From contig CANUDF010000010.1 of NCBI GenBank assembly GCA_947857085.1, positions 1 to 36,617 on the forward strand: 36,617 nt of DNA. Reading direction: 5' to 3'. A program made the translations under genes and the position numbers. This document shows positions 1 through 8,159 of this stretch, in pieces. Within the stretch, counting starts at the first letter, position 1. Each line of letters opens with the position of its first letter. Below the pieces are notes generated by a model. The model made no database searches. It was not told the origin of the DNA and saw only the letters and a list, made by a program, of their open reading frames with translations. This DNA comes from Candidatus Gastranaerophilales bacterium. Its GTDB lineage: Bacteria > Cyanobacteriota > Vampirovibrionia > Gastranaerophilales > Gastranaerophilaceae.

Positions 1-19
1 CGATTTTTCTTTTTTGCAT
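1..19 (-). CDS. 5' end of an unidentified gene (partial)
   Basis: Only the first six codons (MQKRKI) lie in the window; the rest runs off the left edge. The start is well supported: an AAGGAGG Shine-Dalgarno site at 27-33 sits 7 bases before the ATG on the minus strand. It is co-directional with and 26 bases downstream of the YjbQ-family gene, so it is probably the next gene of the same operon. Product unknown. Confidence 0.55.
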
Positions 20-45
20 TTTAATTCCTCCTTTTTAATTAATAG

Positions 46-462
46 TTAATACAAAATTTGAACATGCACAGTCCTTGTTCTCGCTTTATTATCAAAGTCA
101 ATCAAAACTATTTGCTGCCACTGACCTAATTGCAAAGCACCATCAAGCAGAGGAACCATAGTTGAATTCCCGACAATAGATGCACGAACATGAGAATAAC
201 CGTTACCGTCGTGCCACATAGCATCATGATGATAATTTTTCTCAACAGGAGCTATCTTTTCCAAAGCCTCCGGCAAATCTTCTAAAAGTCCAGGTTCAAA
301 CTCGATATTTGTTATTGAAACAGTACTGCCCGCAACATAAACATACACAACAGCATTATGTAAAGAATGACGATAGACAACATTTTTAACGTCTTTTGTT
401 ATATCGATTATATCAGTATTACCTTTTGTGTGTACTGTAAATTTTTCACAAATTAATGTCAT
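46..462 (-). CDS. YjbQ/UPF0047 family protein
   Basis: A 138-residue protein, the full length of the UPF0047 (YjbQ) family. The family hallmark is seen in the second half: a histidine-rich stretch (YHHDAMWHDGNGYSH), then a VPLLDGALQLGQWQQIVLID core and a terminal KARTRTVHVQIL strand. The E. coli homologue has weak thiamine-phosphate synthase activity, but the physiological role of the family is unsettled. The start codon overlaps the stop of the upstream amidohydrolase-like gene by 4 bases, so the two are translationally coupled. The family is clear; the function is not. Confidence 0.88.
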   Translation of the reverse strand: MTLICEKFTVHTKGNTDIIDITKDVKNVVYRHSLHNAVVYVYVAGSTVSITNIEFEPGLLEDLPEALEKIAPVEKNYHHDAMWHDGNGYSHVRASIVGNSTMVPLLDGALQLGQWQQIVLIDFDNKARTRTVHVQILY

Positions 463-1772
463 AAGCTAAACCTGATATCCCCTCTTTTAACAATTTTTCT
501 GCCGCGTGAATAAGTTGAATACGGGAAATGCTTATTAACCAATGCATGATAATCTTCATTATCGTTCAGCTTAAACACGTTGAAGTCAGCATCCTTGCCA
601 ATTTCAATAGTACCGGTAAGATGTTCAAGTCTCAAAATCTTAGCAGGATAAATCGTTAAGTATTTAATAAGTTCAACCACATCAAGCTGATTTTCATTAT
701 TACATTCAACAGCAAGCTTCAACAGACTGAAATCCTTATCCTTTTTAAAACTTTGGGTTGAAAATCCGAAGTTTTTGCCAAAGTATTTTAAAACAGTATT
801 AAAATCAAGTTTTTTGTTGCAAATTTCTTCACTGTATCTTGGCTGATACACATACTTGACACCTGTATCAGCAAGTTCCTTCAAATCTTCTTCAGGGACA
901 TAGTTTGCATTGGCAACAATAACTTTCTTTGTCAAAACTTTTAAATCATCAAGATATTCAACTGGATCCTCTGTTCTCTTATATGGTGTAATTTTACGAA
1001 ATCCCATAAACTTATGCAGCAGGTCAATATCAGAAAAACCATGTTCAAGCCATTCCATTTCATCTTGAGCTTCAACAAATCGTGTCATTAGAAGCATGTT
1101 GTGCTTACGGCAATATTTAGAGAACAATTCCCATAATTTTTTATGTACACCGGGAATAGAGTGAAGCATAATACCGATATGAGTATTTTCACCTTTGTGG
1201 AAAATATAGTTTTCAACTTTACTACGCAAAGCTTTAAACCTTTTTTTACTTTTATCTGAACTATCGGCAAAAACTTCGAAAAACATATAATTTTTAATCG
1301 GAGCTTTGTTTATTATCTCAAAGTATTTATCTTCTTTAGATACTTGTGCAATACAAGTTGTACCGGCTTTAATTGATGCAGTTAAGCCATCTTTAAAGGA
1401 TTGAATTTTTTCATTTCTATCCAGAACAAAATAATCACTTAAAATATTTGCCCATTTTCTGCTGTAATTATTTTGGTTAACGCCTGCAAACGTATATTTT
1501 TTAGCAATATTCTGCAAGAAGTATTTTAAATTATTTTTAATGCCAAGGGGCTTGACAACACCAATATCTGTATATTGATACTGTGTAAACATATCAATAA
1601 ATCCTGGAGTAACAACTGCATTGCCCAAATCTTTTACATATTTTTCTTCAAACTTTGAAGCATCCTCAACAGGGATAATATCAACTATTTTTCCCTCGTC
1701 GACGACTATTGCTTTATTTTCCAAGACCTCATCAGTTGATGTCAATATCCATCTTGCCTTATAGCACTTCAT
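459..1772 (-). CDS. Amidohydrolase-fold protein lacking all metal ligands (probable pseudoenzyme)
   Basis: A 437-residue intact protein with the architecture of the S-adenosylhomocysteine/aminofutalosine deaminase branch of the amidohydrolase superfamily: an N-terminal beta-sandwich, a PGFID turn at 56-60, a barrel, and a C-terminal GTIEIGKDADFNVF strand typical of the family. Every expected metal position is replaced. The HxH after PGFID is F62-T-Q64, the HIHLAE histidine is R231 (in MTRFVE), the next His is N288 (in ANANY) and the catalytic Asp of the GTDS motif is Q340 (in STQS). The reading frame is clean, so this is not a decaying gene. Start ATG 1772 has AAGGGG 6 bases upstream. It is first in an operon with the YjbQ-family gene. 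A binding or scaffold role is inferred from the missing residues; no substrate can be named. Confidence 0.75.
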   Translation of the reverse strand: MKCYKARWILTSTDEVLENKAIVVDEGKIVDIIPVEDASKFEEKYVKDLGNAVVTPGFIDMFTQYQYTDIGVVKPLGIKNNLKYFLQNIAKKYTFAGVNQNNYSRKWANILSDYFVLDRNEKIQSFKDGLTASIKAGTTCIAQVSKEDKYFEIINKAPIKNYMFFEVFADSSDKSKKRFKALRSKVENYIFHKGENTHIGIMLHSIPGVHKKLWELFSKYCRKHNMLLMTRFVEAQDEMEWLEHGFSDIDLLHKFMGFRKITPYKRTEDPVEYLDDLKVLTKKVIVANANYVPEEDLKELADTGVKYVYQPRYSEEICNKKLDFNTVLKYFGKNFGFSTQSFKKDKDFSLLKLAVECNNENQLDVVELIKYLTIYPAKILRLEHLTGTIEIGKDADFNVFKLNDNEDYHALVNKHFPYSTYSRGRKIVKRGDIRFSL

Positions 1773-1794
1773 GTTATACCCCTTTTTAAGATTT

Positions 1795-1823
1795 AGAATA
1801 GCAAATAAAAGTCAAAAAAGCAA
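1795..1823 (-). promoter_or_regulatory. Promoter of the amidohydrolase-like/yjbQ operon
   Basis: On the minus strand there is a -35 TTGCTT (1823-1818), a 17-base spacer and a -10 TATTCT (1800-1795). The predicted start lies near 1788, giving a leader of about 16 bases that contains the AAGGGG ribosome site of the gene starting at 1772. Confidence 0.5.
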
Positions 1824-1850
1824 GTATTCAATACACATATAACAAAAAAC

Positions 1851-3134
1851 TTATGAATACATTTGATCTTCGTAATATTCCATTTCAAGATGTCCTATAA
1901 CAATAGTATCACCGTCTTTTACACCTTGTTTTTTAAGCTCTTCAAATACCCCCATACCGGTCAATATATTTTGTAATCTTAAAATCTGTTCAGTATTACG
2001 CGCATCAGTAACAGCCGCAAGACGTTTTATTTTTCCTCCTTCAACAATGTAAGTATCCTTTGCAGCTTTATAAATTTCATAAGCACTATCATCATTGTTA
2101 TAAGCGTCTAAATCTTCTTCGACGACAATATCGGATTGATGTTTTTCGATTTCATCTACTTTTAATGACATAAAATCAACAAGTTTATCGATATTTTCGC
2201 CTGTAACAGCAGAAATCATAAATACATCTGAAGAAACATGTTTAAATTCATCATATAATTCTTTTTTCCTGTTTTCATCAATAGCGTCAATTTTGTTCAA
2301 AGCAACTATTTGATAAAGATTAGCAAGTTTTTCAGAATGTTTTTCCAACTCGGAATTAATAACTTTGTAGTTTTCCATAGGATTTTCAGATGTTGAGTCA
2401 ACTAAATGCACCAAAAATCTACAGCGCTCAATATGGCGTAAAAAGTCATGGCCAAGTCCCACACCCTCGCTTGCTCCTTCAATTAATCCCGGTATATCAG
2501 CAACCACATAGCCGTCACCGGAACGCTTTCTTACAACCCCGAGATTTGGAATTAACGTAGTAAACGGGTAATCTGCAATTTTAGGTTTTGCAGAAGAAAT
2601 TCTGCTTATAAGCGTCGATTTGCCAGCGTTCGGCATACCAAGCAAACCTACATCTGCAATTAATTTAAGTTCAAGCTCTAACTCGCGTTCAATACCCGGT
2701 TCACCCGGTTCGCAAAATTGCGGCGCACGTTTTTGTGCAGTAGCAAATCGTGCATTACCTCTGCCGCCTCTGCCACCTTTTGCTACAAGCACTTTTTGTT
2801 CATGTTCAATTAAATCCGCAATAGCATTTCCTGTTTTTAAATCCCTGACAACAGTACCAACAGGAACTTTTATTAACAAATCTTTTGCACATTTGCCGTG
2901 CATATTTTTTATACTTCCGTTTTCACCGCTTTCAGCCTTAAAAACGGATTTGTATTTAAAATCCATAAGAGTAGACATATTTTCATCTGCAATCAAATAG
3001 ACATCACCGCCGGAGCCGCCGTCACCGCCGGCCGGTCCGCCTTTATCAACGTATTTTTCCCTGCGCCAGGCAACCATTCCGTTTCCGCCGCGTCCTGAAA
3101 TAATTCTTATTTTTGTTTTGTCCAAAAATTGCAT
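1851..3134 (-). CDS. obgE: Obg-family ribosome-assembly GTPase
   Basis: 427 residues, full length. Residues 1-158 are the glycine-rich Obg fold (GRGGNG, GGPAGGDGGSGG, GGRGGRGNARF). The GTPase domain starts about 160 with the P-loop GMPNAGKS (166-173), switch FTT at 191-193, DIPGL at 213-217 and NKID near 288. The C-terminal OCT domain (about 345-420) contains YIVEGGKI and a VKDGDTIVIG segment. Obg binds the 50S subunit and couples ribosome maturation to GTP and stress signals. ATG 3134 has AAGAGG about 8 bases upstream. The gene is divergent from tsaD, and the -35 of the tsaD promoter overlaps its first codons. Confidence 0.98.
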   Translation of the reverse strand: MQFLDKTKIRIISGRGGNGMVAWRREKYVDKGGPAGGDGGSGGDVYLIADENMSTLMDFKYKSVFKAESGENGSIKNMHGKCAKDLLIKVPVGTVVRDLKTGNAIADLIEHEQKVLVAKGGRGGRGNARFATAQKRAPQFCEPGEPGIERELELELKLIADVGLLGMPNAGKSTLISRISSAKPKIADYPFTTLIPNLGVVRKRSGDGYVVADIPGLIEGASEGVGLGHDFLRHIERCRFLVHLVDSTSENPMENYKVINSELEKHSEKLANLYQIVALNKIDAIDENRKKELYDEFKHVSSDVFMISAVTGENIDKLVDFMSLKVDEIEKHQSDIVVEEDLDAYNNDDSAYEIYKAAKDTYIVEGGKIKRLAAVTDARNTEQILRLQNILTGMGVFEELKKQGVKDGDTIVIGHLEMEYYEDQMYS

Positions 3135-3157
3135 TTATTTTCCTCTTTGTATACAAT
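3129..3157 (+). promoter_or_regulatory. Leaderless promoter of tsaD
   Basis: -35 TTGCAT (3129-3134), 17-base spacer, -10 TACAAT (3152-3157). Six bases then separate the hexamer from ATG 3164, so the predicted +1 is the A of the start codon. No Shine-Dalgarno sequence precedes that ATG. The -35 overlaps the start of obgE on the other strand. Confidence 0.6.
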
Positions 3158-3163
3158 AATACT

Positions 3164-4204
3164 ATGAAAATGATAAAAAATACATTATTTAGCAAAACAC
3201 CTGTATGTATAGGTCCGGAAAGTGGATACGATAATTATATTATGGCTATTGAATCAAGCTGTGATGAAACAGCCTGCGCAATAGTTAAAAACGGACGAGA
3301 AGTTATATCAAATGTTGTTGCTTCACAAATAAAAACTCACGCACAATACGGCGGAGTTATTCCTGAGATTGCAGCAAGAGAACACTTAGAATCTATTAAC
3401 GTTGTAATAGATGAAGCCTTTAAACAAGCAGATATGAAGCCTAAACAAATAACAGCATTTGCGGGGACAGTAGGCCCCGGGCTTGTAGGGTGCCTGCTTG
3501 TCGGATTAAATGCTGCCAAGACGCTGGCTCTCGTTCATGACAAACCGTTTATAGGTGTTAACCACCTTAATGCACATCTTTGCGGAAATTATATTGATAC
3601 TGATTTAAACCCGCCTTACATAGCGCTTCTGGTAAGCGGCGGGCACACACAGATTATAGATGTCAAATCATATTCCGAGCAGCAAATAATCGGGGAAACT
3701 ATTGATGACGCTGTCGGAGAAGCATATGACAAAGTTGCAAGATTAATCGGATTGCCGTATCCGGGCGGACCTGTTTTAGATAAACTGGCAAAAGAGGGCA
3801 ATCCTAATGCATTTAAGCTTCCCGAAGGTAAAGTTGACGGATATAATTTCAGTTTCAGCGGCTTAAAAACAGCTGTCTTAAGACTTGTAAAATCATTTGA
3901 CGGAAAGGAATTACCTGTAAATGATATATGCGCAAGTTTTCAAGAATGTGTTTCTTCAACATTATTCAAAAAAGTTAAAAAAGCACTTGAAGAAAGCGGT
4001 TATAAACAGGTTGTTATAGCAGGCGGAGTTGCGGCAAATTCCGAAATCCGCAGAAAAATATTTGAACTTGAAAAAGAGGGGTACAGAGTTAATGCGCCTG
4101 CAATGAAATATTGCACAGATAACGCTGCAATGGTAGCTTCTTGTGCTTACTTCAACACAAATACTTTTGATGATGTCGATGTTGAGGTTTTCTCTAGAGC
4201 TTAG
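3164..4204 (+). CDS. tsaD: tRNA N6-adenosine threonylcarbamoyltransferase TsaD
   Basis: TsaD transfers threonylcarbamoyl from TC-AMP to A37 of ANN-decoding tRNAs. Seen here are the MAIESSCDETACAIV N-terminal ASKHA motif, GGVIPEIAAREHLE, the metal-binding HLNAH, LVSGGHTQI, the DDAVGEAYDKVARLIGLPYPGG segment and the terminal AGGVAANSEIR and CTDNAAM motifs. Homology to the family begins near the ATG at 3242, so the 3164 start gives an extra leader of about 26 residues (346 aa in total). 3164 is preferred because it sits exactly 6 bases after a good -10 with a -35 at 17-base spacing. 3242 is also 6 bases after a GATAAT and cannot be excluded. The 3' end overlaps the convergent gene by 11 bases. 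Confidence 0.95.
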   Translation: MKMIKNTLFSKTPVCIGPESGYDNYIMAIESSCDETACAIVKNGREVISNVVASQIKTHAQYGGVIPEIAAREHLESINVVIDEAFKQADMKPKQITAFAGTVGPGLVGCLLVGLNAAKTLALVHDKPFIGVNHLNAHLCGNYIDTDLNPPYIALLVSGGHTQIIDVKSYSEQQIIGETIDDAVGEAYDKVARLIGLPYPGGPVLDKLAKEGNPNAFKLPEGKVDGYNFSFSGLKTAVLRLVKSFDGKELPVNDICASFQECVSSTLFKKVKKALEESGYKQVVIAGGVAANSEIRRKIFELEKEGYRVNAPAMKYCTDNAAMVASCAYFNTNTFDDVDVEVFSRA

Positions 4205-4571
4205 CTCCGCTTAAGAAATCAAATGCTGCTTTTACAGAAGAACTGATTGTATTAATTGGTGATTCCGGGTTTAATCTTTCTGGTTTAACGGCAATATAAA
4301 CTGAATCACCCGTATCATGTTTAACTGCATAATCCGGAATATCTGTAATATGCTCATATCTAGATTTTGTCATTATGGCGAAATCCGTATATTGGCTGCC
4401 TTTATTTATTGGTTTAAACTTTACGTCAACGCCTTTTATCCCTGCCAGTTTATCAAGCTCTTCATACAAGTCTGAATTTTGAATTGATCTTTTCTGTACT
4501 TTAGAAAATTTGTTTGATAAATGAATATTGCTCAAACCTAATGCAGAACGTACACTTTTAACAGAAACCAT
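4194..4571 (-). CDS. Hypothetical small soluble protein
   Basis: 125 residues, no signal peptide or membrane segment, no domain recognised. It is basic at the N-terminus, with a central region of alternating charged and aromatic residues (YTDFAIMTKSRYEHI, DSVYIAVKPERL) and a C-terminal AAFDFLSGAKL helix. The start is firm: AGGAGG lies 8 bases before ATG 4571. It is transcribed alone, convergent with tsaD (11-base overlap). Probably lineage-restricted, since no known family is apparent. Confidence 0.7.
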   Translation of the reverse strand: MVSVKSVRSALGLSNIHLSNKFSKVQKRSIQNSDLYEELDKLAGIKGVDVKFKPINKGSQYTDFAIMTKSRYEHITDIPDYAVKHDTGDSVYIAVKPERLNPESPINTISSSVKAAFDFLSGAKL

Positions 4572-4654
4572 AAATATAACCTCCTGATCTTTAACTTTAT
4601 AAATTTATAGTAAATTAAATACAAGCGTTTTGTTAGGATTGGTTGTTATTATTT

Positions 4655-5629
4655 TTACATAACTTTACTCAACAAAGAGGCTTCTACAATCTGTTCTATT
4701 TTATCAATTATAAGCTTTTCAAAATTTATATGAAACGCATTATTAATTTCTTTGATAAAATAACATGGACTTGTAACATTAACTTCCAAAATTTTTCCAT
4801 CTACAACATCAAGACCAGCCATAAATATATTTCTTTTATTCAGTTCTCTGGCAAGTTTAGTAAACTCTTCTTTTTCCTGAGAACTCAAAACATCTTTCTT
4901 TATACATTCATCCTTGTGTTCATTGAACTTAAAGTCGTTGTTACTCGGAAGTTTTCTGACACAATAATCATAAACAGTATCACCGACAATCAATACCCTT
5001 TTATCACCGTAAACAGCAGACGGCAAATATTTTTGTACCATTACCAGATTTGTTCCGCTATTTGTAATTGTATTTATAACTGCAGCGGTATTCTTATCAT
5101 TTTCTTTCAGATAAAAAACGCCGGAGCCGAAACATTTGTTCAAAGGTTTTAAGATAATCTCGCTGTTCTGCTTCAAAAATTCAATAATATCTGCTTTGGA
5201 AGAAGTAACAATATTTTCAGGCATCAAATCATTGAATAATACAGCATGAAGTTTTTCATTAAAATCACGTATAGCTTTTGTATCATTTAATATTACGGTT
5301 TTACTCCTGTCAACAAAATCAAGAACATAAGTAGCGTTAATATAATCTAAATCAACAGGCGGATCCGGTCTAAACATAACAAGCTGAAAGTCTTCAATTT
5401 TGTGCTGAAGTTCATTTTCCTTGTCATAAAAAATATTATTGTCTTTGATAAAAGAGTTATAACCTGTACAACACGGGATTCCGGCTTTTAAAGATAACTT
5501 ATCAATAGTTGTTATAAAAACTTCATTACCGCGTTCCAAAAATTCTTTTATAAACCAAAAATTAGTCACAAGATTATTGAACTCAAAATACTTAAGTTCC
5601 ACCCTGTCAATAACAAATAAAATATTCAT
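4655..5629 (-). CDS. gshB: Glutathione synthase-like ATP-grasp ligase
   Basis: 324 residues, the usual GshB length. GshB ligates gamma-glutamylcysteine and glycine with ATP. Family marks seen are the N-terminal MNILFVIDRVE strand, MFRPDPPVDLDYINATYVLD (MRKDPPF-type motif), the IILKPLNKCFGSGVF lysine/glycine loop of the ATP-grasp domain, GDKRVLIVGD, and the terminal AGLDVVDGKILEVNVTSPC metal-binding strand. The glycine-rich loop is less glycine-rich than in E. coli (CFGSG for GMGG). No gshA is in the window. A GTGAGG site precedes ATG 5629. The gene lies 25 bases downstream of the UPF0173 hydrolase gene, likely in the same operon. A related ATP-grasp ligase is the alternative. Confidence 0.85.
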   Translation of the reverse strand: MNILFVIDRVELKYFEFNNLVTNFWFIKEFLERGNEVFITTIDKLSLKAGIPCCTGYNSFIKDNNIFYDKENELQHKIEDFQLVMFRPDPPVDLDYINATYVLDFVDRSKTVILNDTKAIRDFNEKLHAVLFNDLMPENIVTSSKADIIEFLKQNSEIILKPLNKCFGSGVFYLKENDKNTAAVINTITNSGTNLVMVQKYLPSAVYGDKRVLIVGDTVYDYCVRKLPSNNDFKFNEHKDECIKKDVLSSQEKEEFTKLARELNKRNIFMAGLDVVDGKILEVNVTSPCYFIKEINNAFHINFEKLIIDKIEQIVEASLLSKVM

Positions 5630-5654
5630 AATGCCTCACTTCACCTGAACAATA

Positions 5655-6317
5655 TTATATCTGGTCAGGATTTAAAACACCTACTGTGGTATTGTTCATA
5701 TTAACAAGCTTTATAAACTTCTCGACATCCGCCTCTATTTCAGGGAATGTACCGTAGTGCATAGGAATAACTGTTTTAACACCGAGCCACTTTGCGGCTA
5801 TTGCGGCATGTTCAACATCCATTGTATAGTTTCCACCGATAGGAAGCATTGCTATTTGCGGAGCGTAAAGTTCTTTCACCATCTTCATTTCAGAATTTAA
5901 ACACGTGTCTCCGGCATGATAAATTCTTGCCCCGGCAACATCAAGAAATATGCTTGCAGGACATCCGCCGTATCTGCCGTCTGGCAAAGAACTTGAATGA
6001 AACGCCGGTAAAAATACTGCTTTTCCCCATGTAAAATTTAACCAGCAGCCTAAAGATATTGATTTAGCTTTTGCCCCCTGCTCTCTGCAATATCCCGCAA
6101 GTTCCGGTACTGCCGTTATTTCTATATCCAAATCTTTTGCAATTTCAATTGCCTGACCAAGATGGTCTGCATGTGCATGTGTCAGCAAAATATCTTTCAG
6201 CGGTTCTTTTTTCCAATCATATTTGGAATTTTGTTTTACAAAAGGGTCAATTATAACTGCATTTTCTTCATTTGTAATTTGAAAGGCACTGTGCCCTATA
6301 TATTTAATATCAACCAT
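5655..6317 (-). CDS. UPF0173 metal-dependent hydrolase (metallo-beta-lactamase fold)
   Basis: 220 residues, matching the UPF0173 (YtkL-like) family. The N-terminal IKYIGHSAFQI strand, the metal-binding THAHADHLG (HxHxDH), FLPAFHSSS, IYHAGDT and PMHYGTFPEIEAD motifs are all present in order, so the dinuclear metal site appears intact. The family's physiological substrate is unknown. ATG 6317 has an AAGGAG site. It is the first gene of the gshB operon and divergent from ribD. Confidence 0.93.
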   Translation of the reverse strand: MVDIKYIGHSAFQITNEENAVIIDPFVKQNSKYDWKKEPLKDILLTHAHADHLGQAIEIAKDLDIEITAVPELAGYCREQGAKAKSISLGCWLNFTWGKAVFLPAFHSSSLPDGRYGGCPASIFLDVAGARIYHAGDTCLNSEMKMVKELYAPQIAMLPIGGNYTMDVEHAAIAAKWLGVKTVIPMHYGTFPEIEADVEKFIKLVNMNNTTVGVLNPDQI

Positions 6318-6363
6318 AAAATACTCCTTTTAATTTCCCCTTTAAATCTACCACGTTTTAATG

Positions 6364-6369
6364 TAAAAT
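6364..6369 (+). promoter_or_regulatory. -10 element of a leaderless ribD promoter
   Basis: TAAAAT ends 6 bases before ATG 6376, so +1 is predicted at the A of the start codon. A weak TTTAAA lies 17 bases upstream (6341-6346). No Shine-Dalgarno sequence is present between this element and the gene. Confidence 0.5.
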
Positions 6370-6375
6370 ACAATT

Positions 6376-7410
6376 ATGCAACAAAAGTATATGAAAAAGT
6401 GCATAGAACTTGCAAAAAAAGCTGAGGGGCTGACTTCCCCAAACCCTCTTGTAGGCTGTGTTATAACAGATGAATTTGATAACATAATTGCAACAGGTTA
6501 TCACCATAAATACGGTGACAATCATGCAGAACGCGACGCTCTCTTAAAAATCAATAAGGGCGAGGGAGAGACTCTCTATGTAAATTTAGAGCCCTGTTCT
6601 CATTTTGGGAAAACACCGCCTTGTACAGATATTATTATAGAAAAAGGGATTAAAAATGTTGTAATCGGTATGCTAGACCCAAACCCCTCTGTATCTGGCG
6701 TTGATATACTAAAAGAAGCTGGTATTGACGTTACAACAGGAATACTTGAAGACGAATGCAAAAAACTTAATGAAGTATTTATCACAAACATGCGCGACAA
6801 AAAAACTTTTATCGCAATAAAAACAGCAGCAACCTTAGATGGCAAAATCGCCACCTCAACAGGGTCTTCAAAATGGATTACATCAGAAAAGGCTCGCGAA
6901 GAAGTACGGAAAATCAGAAATAAATATGACGCTATAATGACAAGCTCAACTACTGTTATTGCTGACAACCCGACTATGGAACACAGAAAAAAAATAATAA
7001 TAGACAGGGAACTTAAGACTAATTTAAATTCTAAAATATATCAGCAGGGAGAAATATTTATTTTTAACGAAAAAACAGAAAACAGGTCAAGAAACATAAA
7101 TTTTATTAAAACACCGGTAAAAGATGGAAAAATAAGCCTAGAATTTGTTTTTGAAAAGCTTTACCAATTAGGCATAATGAGCATCTTAATTGAGTGCGGC
7201 GGAAAACTTAACGGAAAAGCTCTCAAATATGCGGATAAAATTTATCACTTTATTGCTCCTAAAATAACAGGTGATAATTCGTGTAAATCATGTTTTGATT
7301 ATAAAAATATTACAGAGATTTCAGAATGCTCAAATTATAGAATTGATAGTGCCGAATTTTTCGGACCGGATATTTTATTAACATATTATCCAATAGGAAA
7401 AAGATTATAA
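6376..7410 (+). CDS. ribD: Bifunctional riboflavin biosynthesis deaminase/reductase RibD
   Basis: 344 residues in two domains. The N-terminal deaminase has the zinc site H50-A-E52 and P-C74-SHFGKTPP-C83, acting on the pyrimidinone intermediate after GTP cyclohydrolase II. The C-terminal reductase domain starts about residue 136 (TFIAIKTAATLDGKIATSTGSS, KWITSEKAREEVRKIR, a TVIADNPTM segment) and reduces the ribosyl side chain with NADPH. The DPNP-SVSG-VDIL loop is slightly shorter than usual. ATG 6376 is chosen over 6391 because the promoter spacing fits it and the N-terminal helix is needed. No other rib gene is adjacent; a MEMO1-family gene follows with its own promoter. Confidence 0.96.
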   Translation: MQQKYMKKCIELAKKAEGLTSPNPLVGCVITDEFDNIIATGYHHKYGDNHAERDALLKINKGEGETLYVNLEPCSHFGKTPPCTDIIIEKGIKNVVIGMLDPNPSVSGVDILKEAGIDVTTGILEDECKKLNEVFITNMRDKKTFIAIKTAATLDGKIATSTGSSKWITSEKAREEVRKIRNKYDAIMTSSTTVIADNPTMEHRKKIIIDRELKTNLNSKIYQQGEIFIFNEKTENRSRNINFIKTPVKDGKISLEFVFEKLYQLGIMSILIECGGKLNGKALKYADKIYHFIAPKITGDNSCKSCFDYKNITEISECSNYRIDSAEFFGPDILLTYYPIGKRL

Positions 7411-7412
7411 TC

Positions 7413-7421
7413 TGTTATAAT
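7413..7421 (+). promoter_or_regulatory. Extended -10 promoter, leaderless, for the MEMO1-family gene
   Basis: TGT-TATAAT: a perfect -10 hexamer (7416-7421) preceded by the TGn extension. Six bases then separate it from ATG 7428. There is no ribosome-binding site and no clear -35, as expected for an extended -10. Confidence 0.6.
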
Positions 7422-7427
7422 GCTTTT

Positions 7428-8159
7428 ATGAAAATAATACCCGCCGCACAAGGAATATTTTATCCTGAGACAAAAGAATTACTATTATCTTCGTTAAACC
7501 AGTATAAGGCTGAAATTTGTAATAGAGAAACAAACCTGATAATTGTACCGCACGCCGGATTGGAATATTCTGGACAATTAGCATTTCAAGCTTACAATTT
7601 AATTGAAAAAGACACGAAAGACTTTGTGATTATCGCACCTGCAATATACAGCAGGATATACGGATGCGTAACCTGTAATGAAGAGGCTTTTGAAACACCT
7701 CTGGGAGATATAAAAATAAAACCTGCTGAACTTGAGATAAATAATTCTATATTTGAATGCGAAAGTTCTTTAACAGTTCAATTGCCTATTATAAAATATA
7801 TTTTTCCCGAAGCTGCTGTAACACCTGTTATTTATGGTTGTGAAGACTATAAAAACATAGCCAAAATCATACAAAAATATATAAAACATAGTGCAGTCGT
7901 TATAGCAACCAATTTAAGCAGATTTGTACCTGAAAGAGAAGCTGTCAAGCTTGACGGACAAACCGCAAGAATGATAGAACGCAAACAGACACAGGATTTT
8001 GATAATGAACTTGCTGACGGGGCAGCCGGCATATGTGCTGCCATAGAGTATGCAAAAGAAAACAATATGGATTTTATACAGATTGGTCTTACAAATTCAT
8101 CAAAAATTAATGAAGATACCTCAAGCGTAGTAGGATATGGAGCCTGGGCATTAATCTAG
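7428..8159 (+). CDS. MEMO1 family protein (AmmeMemoRadiSam system protein B-like)
   Basis: 243 residues. The fold is recognised from IIVPHAGLEYSGQLAFQAYNLI (the PHAGxxYSG metal/active-site motif related to extradiol dioxygenases), a VIIAPAIYSRIYGC segment, VVIATNLSRF, LDGQTARMIE, GAAGICAAIEYAKENN and a C-terminal GYGAWAL. In other prokaryotes this family is often encoded with AMMECR1 and a radical-SAM enzyme; neither is seen in this window. The enzymatic role is not established. The 3' end overlaps convergent dnaX by 9 bases. Confidence 0.9.
   Translation: MKIIPAAQGIFYPETKELLLSSLNQYKAEICNRETNLIIVPHAGLEYSGQLAFQAYNLIEKDTKDFVIIAPAIYSRIYGCVTCNEEAFETPLGDIKIKPAELEINNSIFECESSLTVQLPIIKYIFPEAAVTPVIYGCEDYKNIAKIIQKYIKHSAVVIATNLSRFVPEREAVKLDGQTARMIERKQTQDFDNELADGAAGICAAIEYAKENNMDFIQIGLTNSSKINEDTSSVVGYGAWALI

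Noticed and set aside
4643-5152. 169-codon plus-strand frame opposite gshB
   Set aside because: Phe/Ile/Asn-rich shadow of the clearly conserved GshB frame with no ribosome site.
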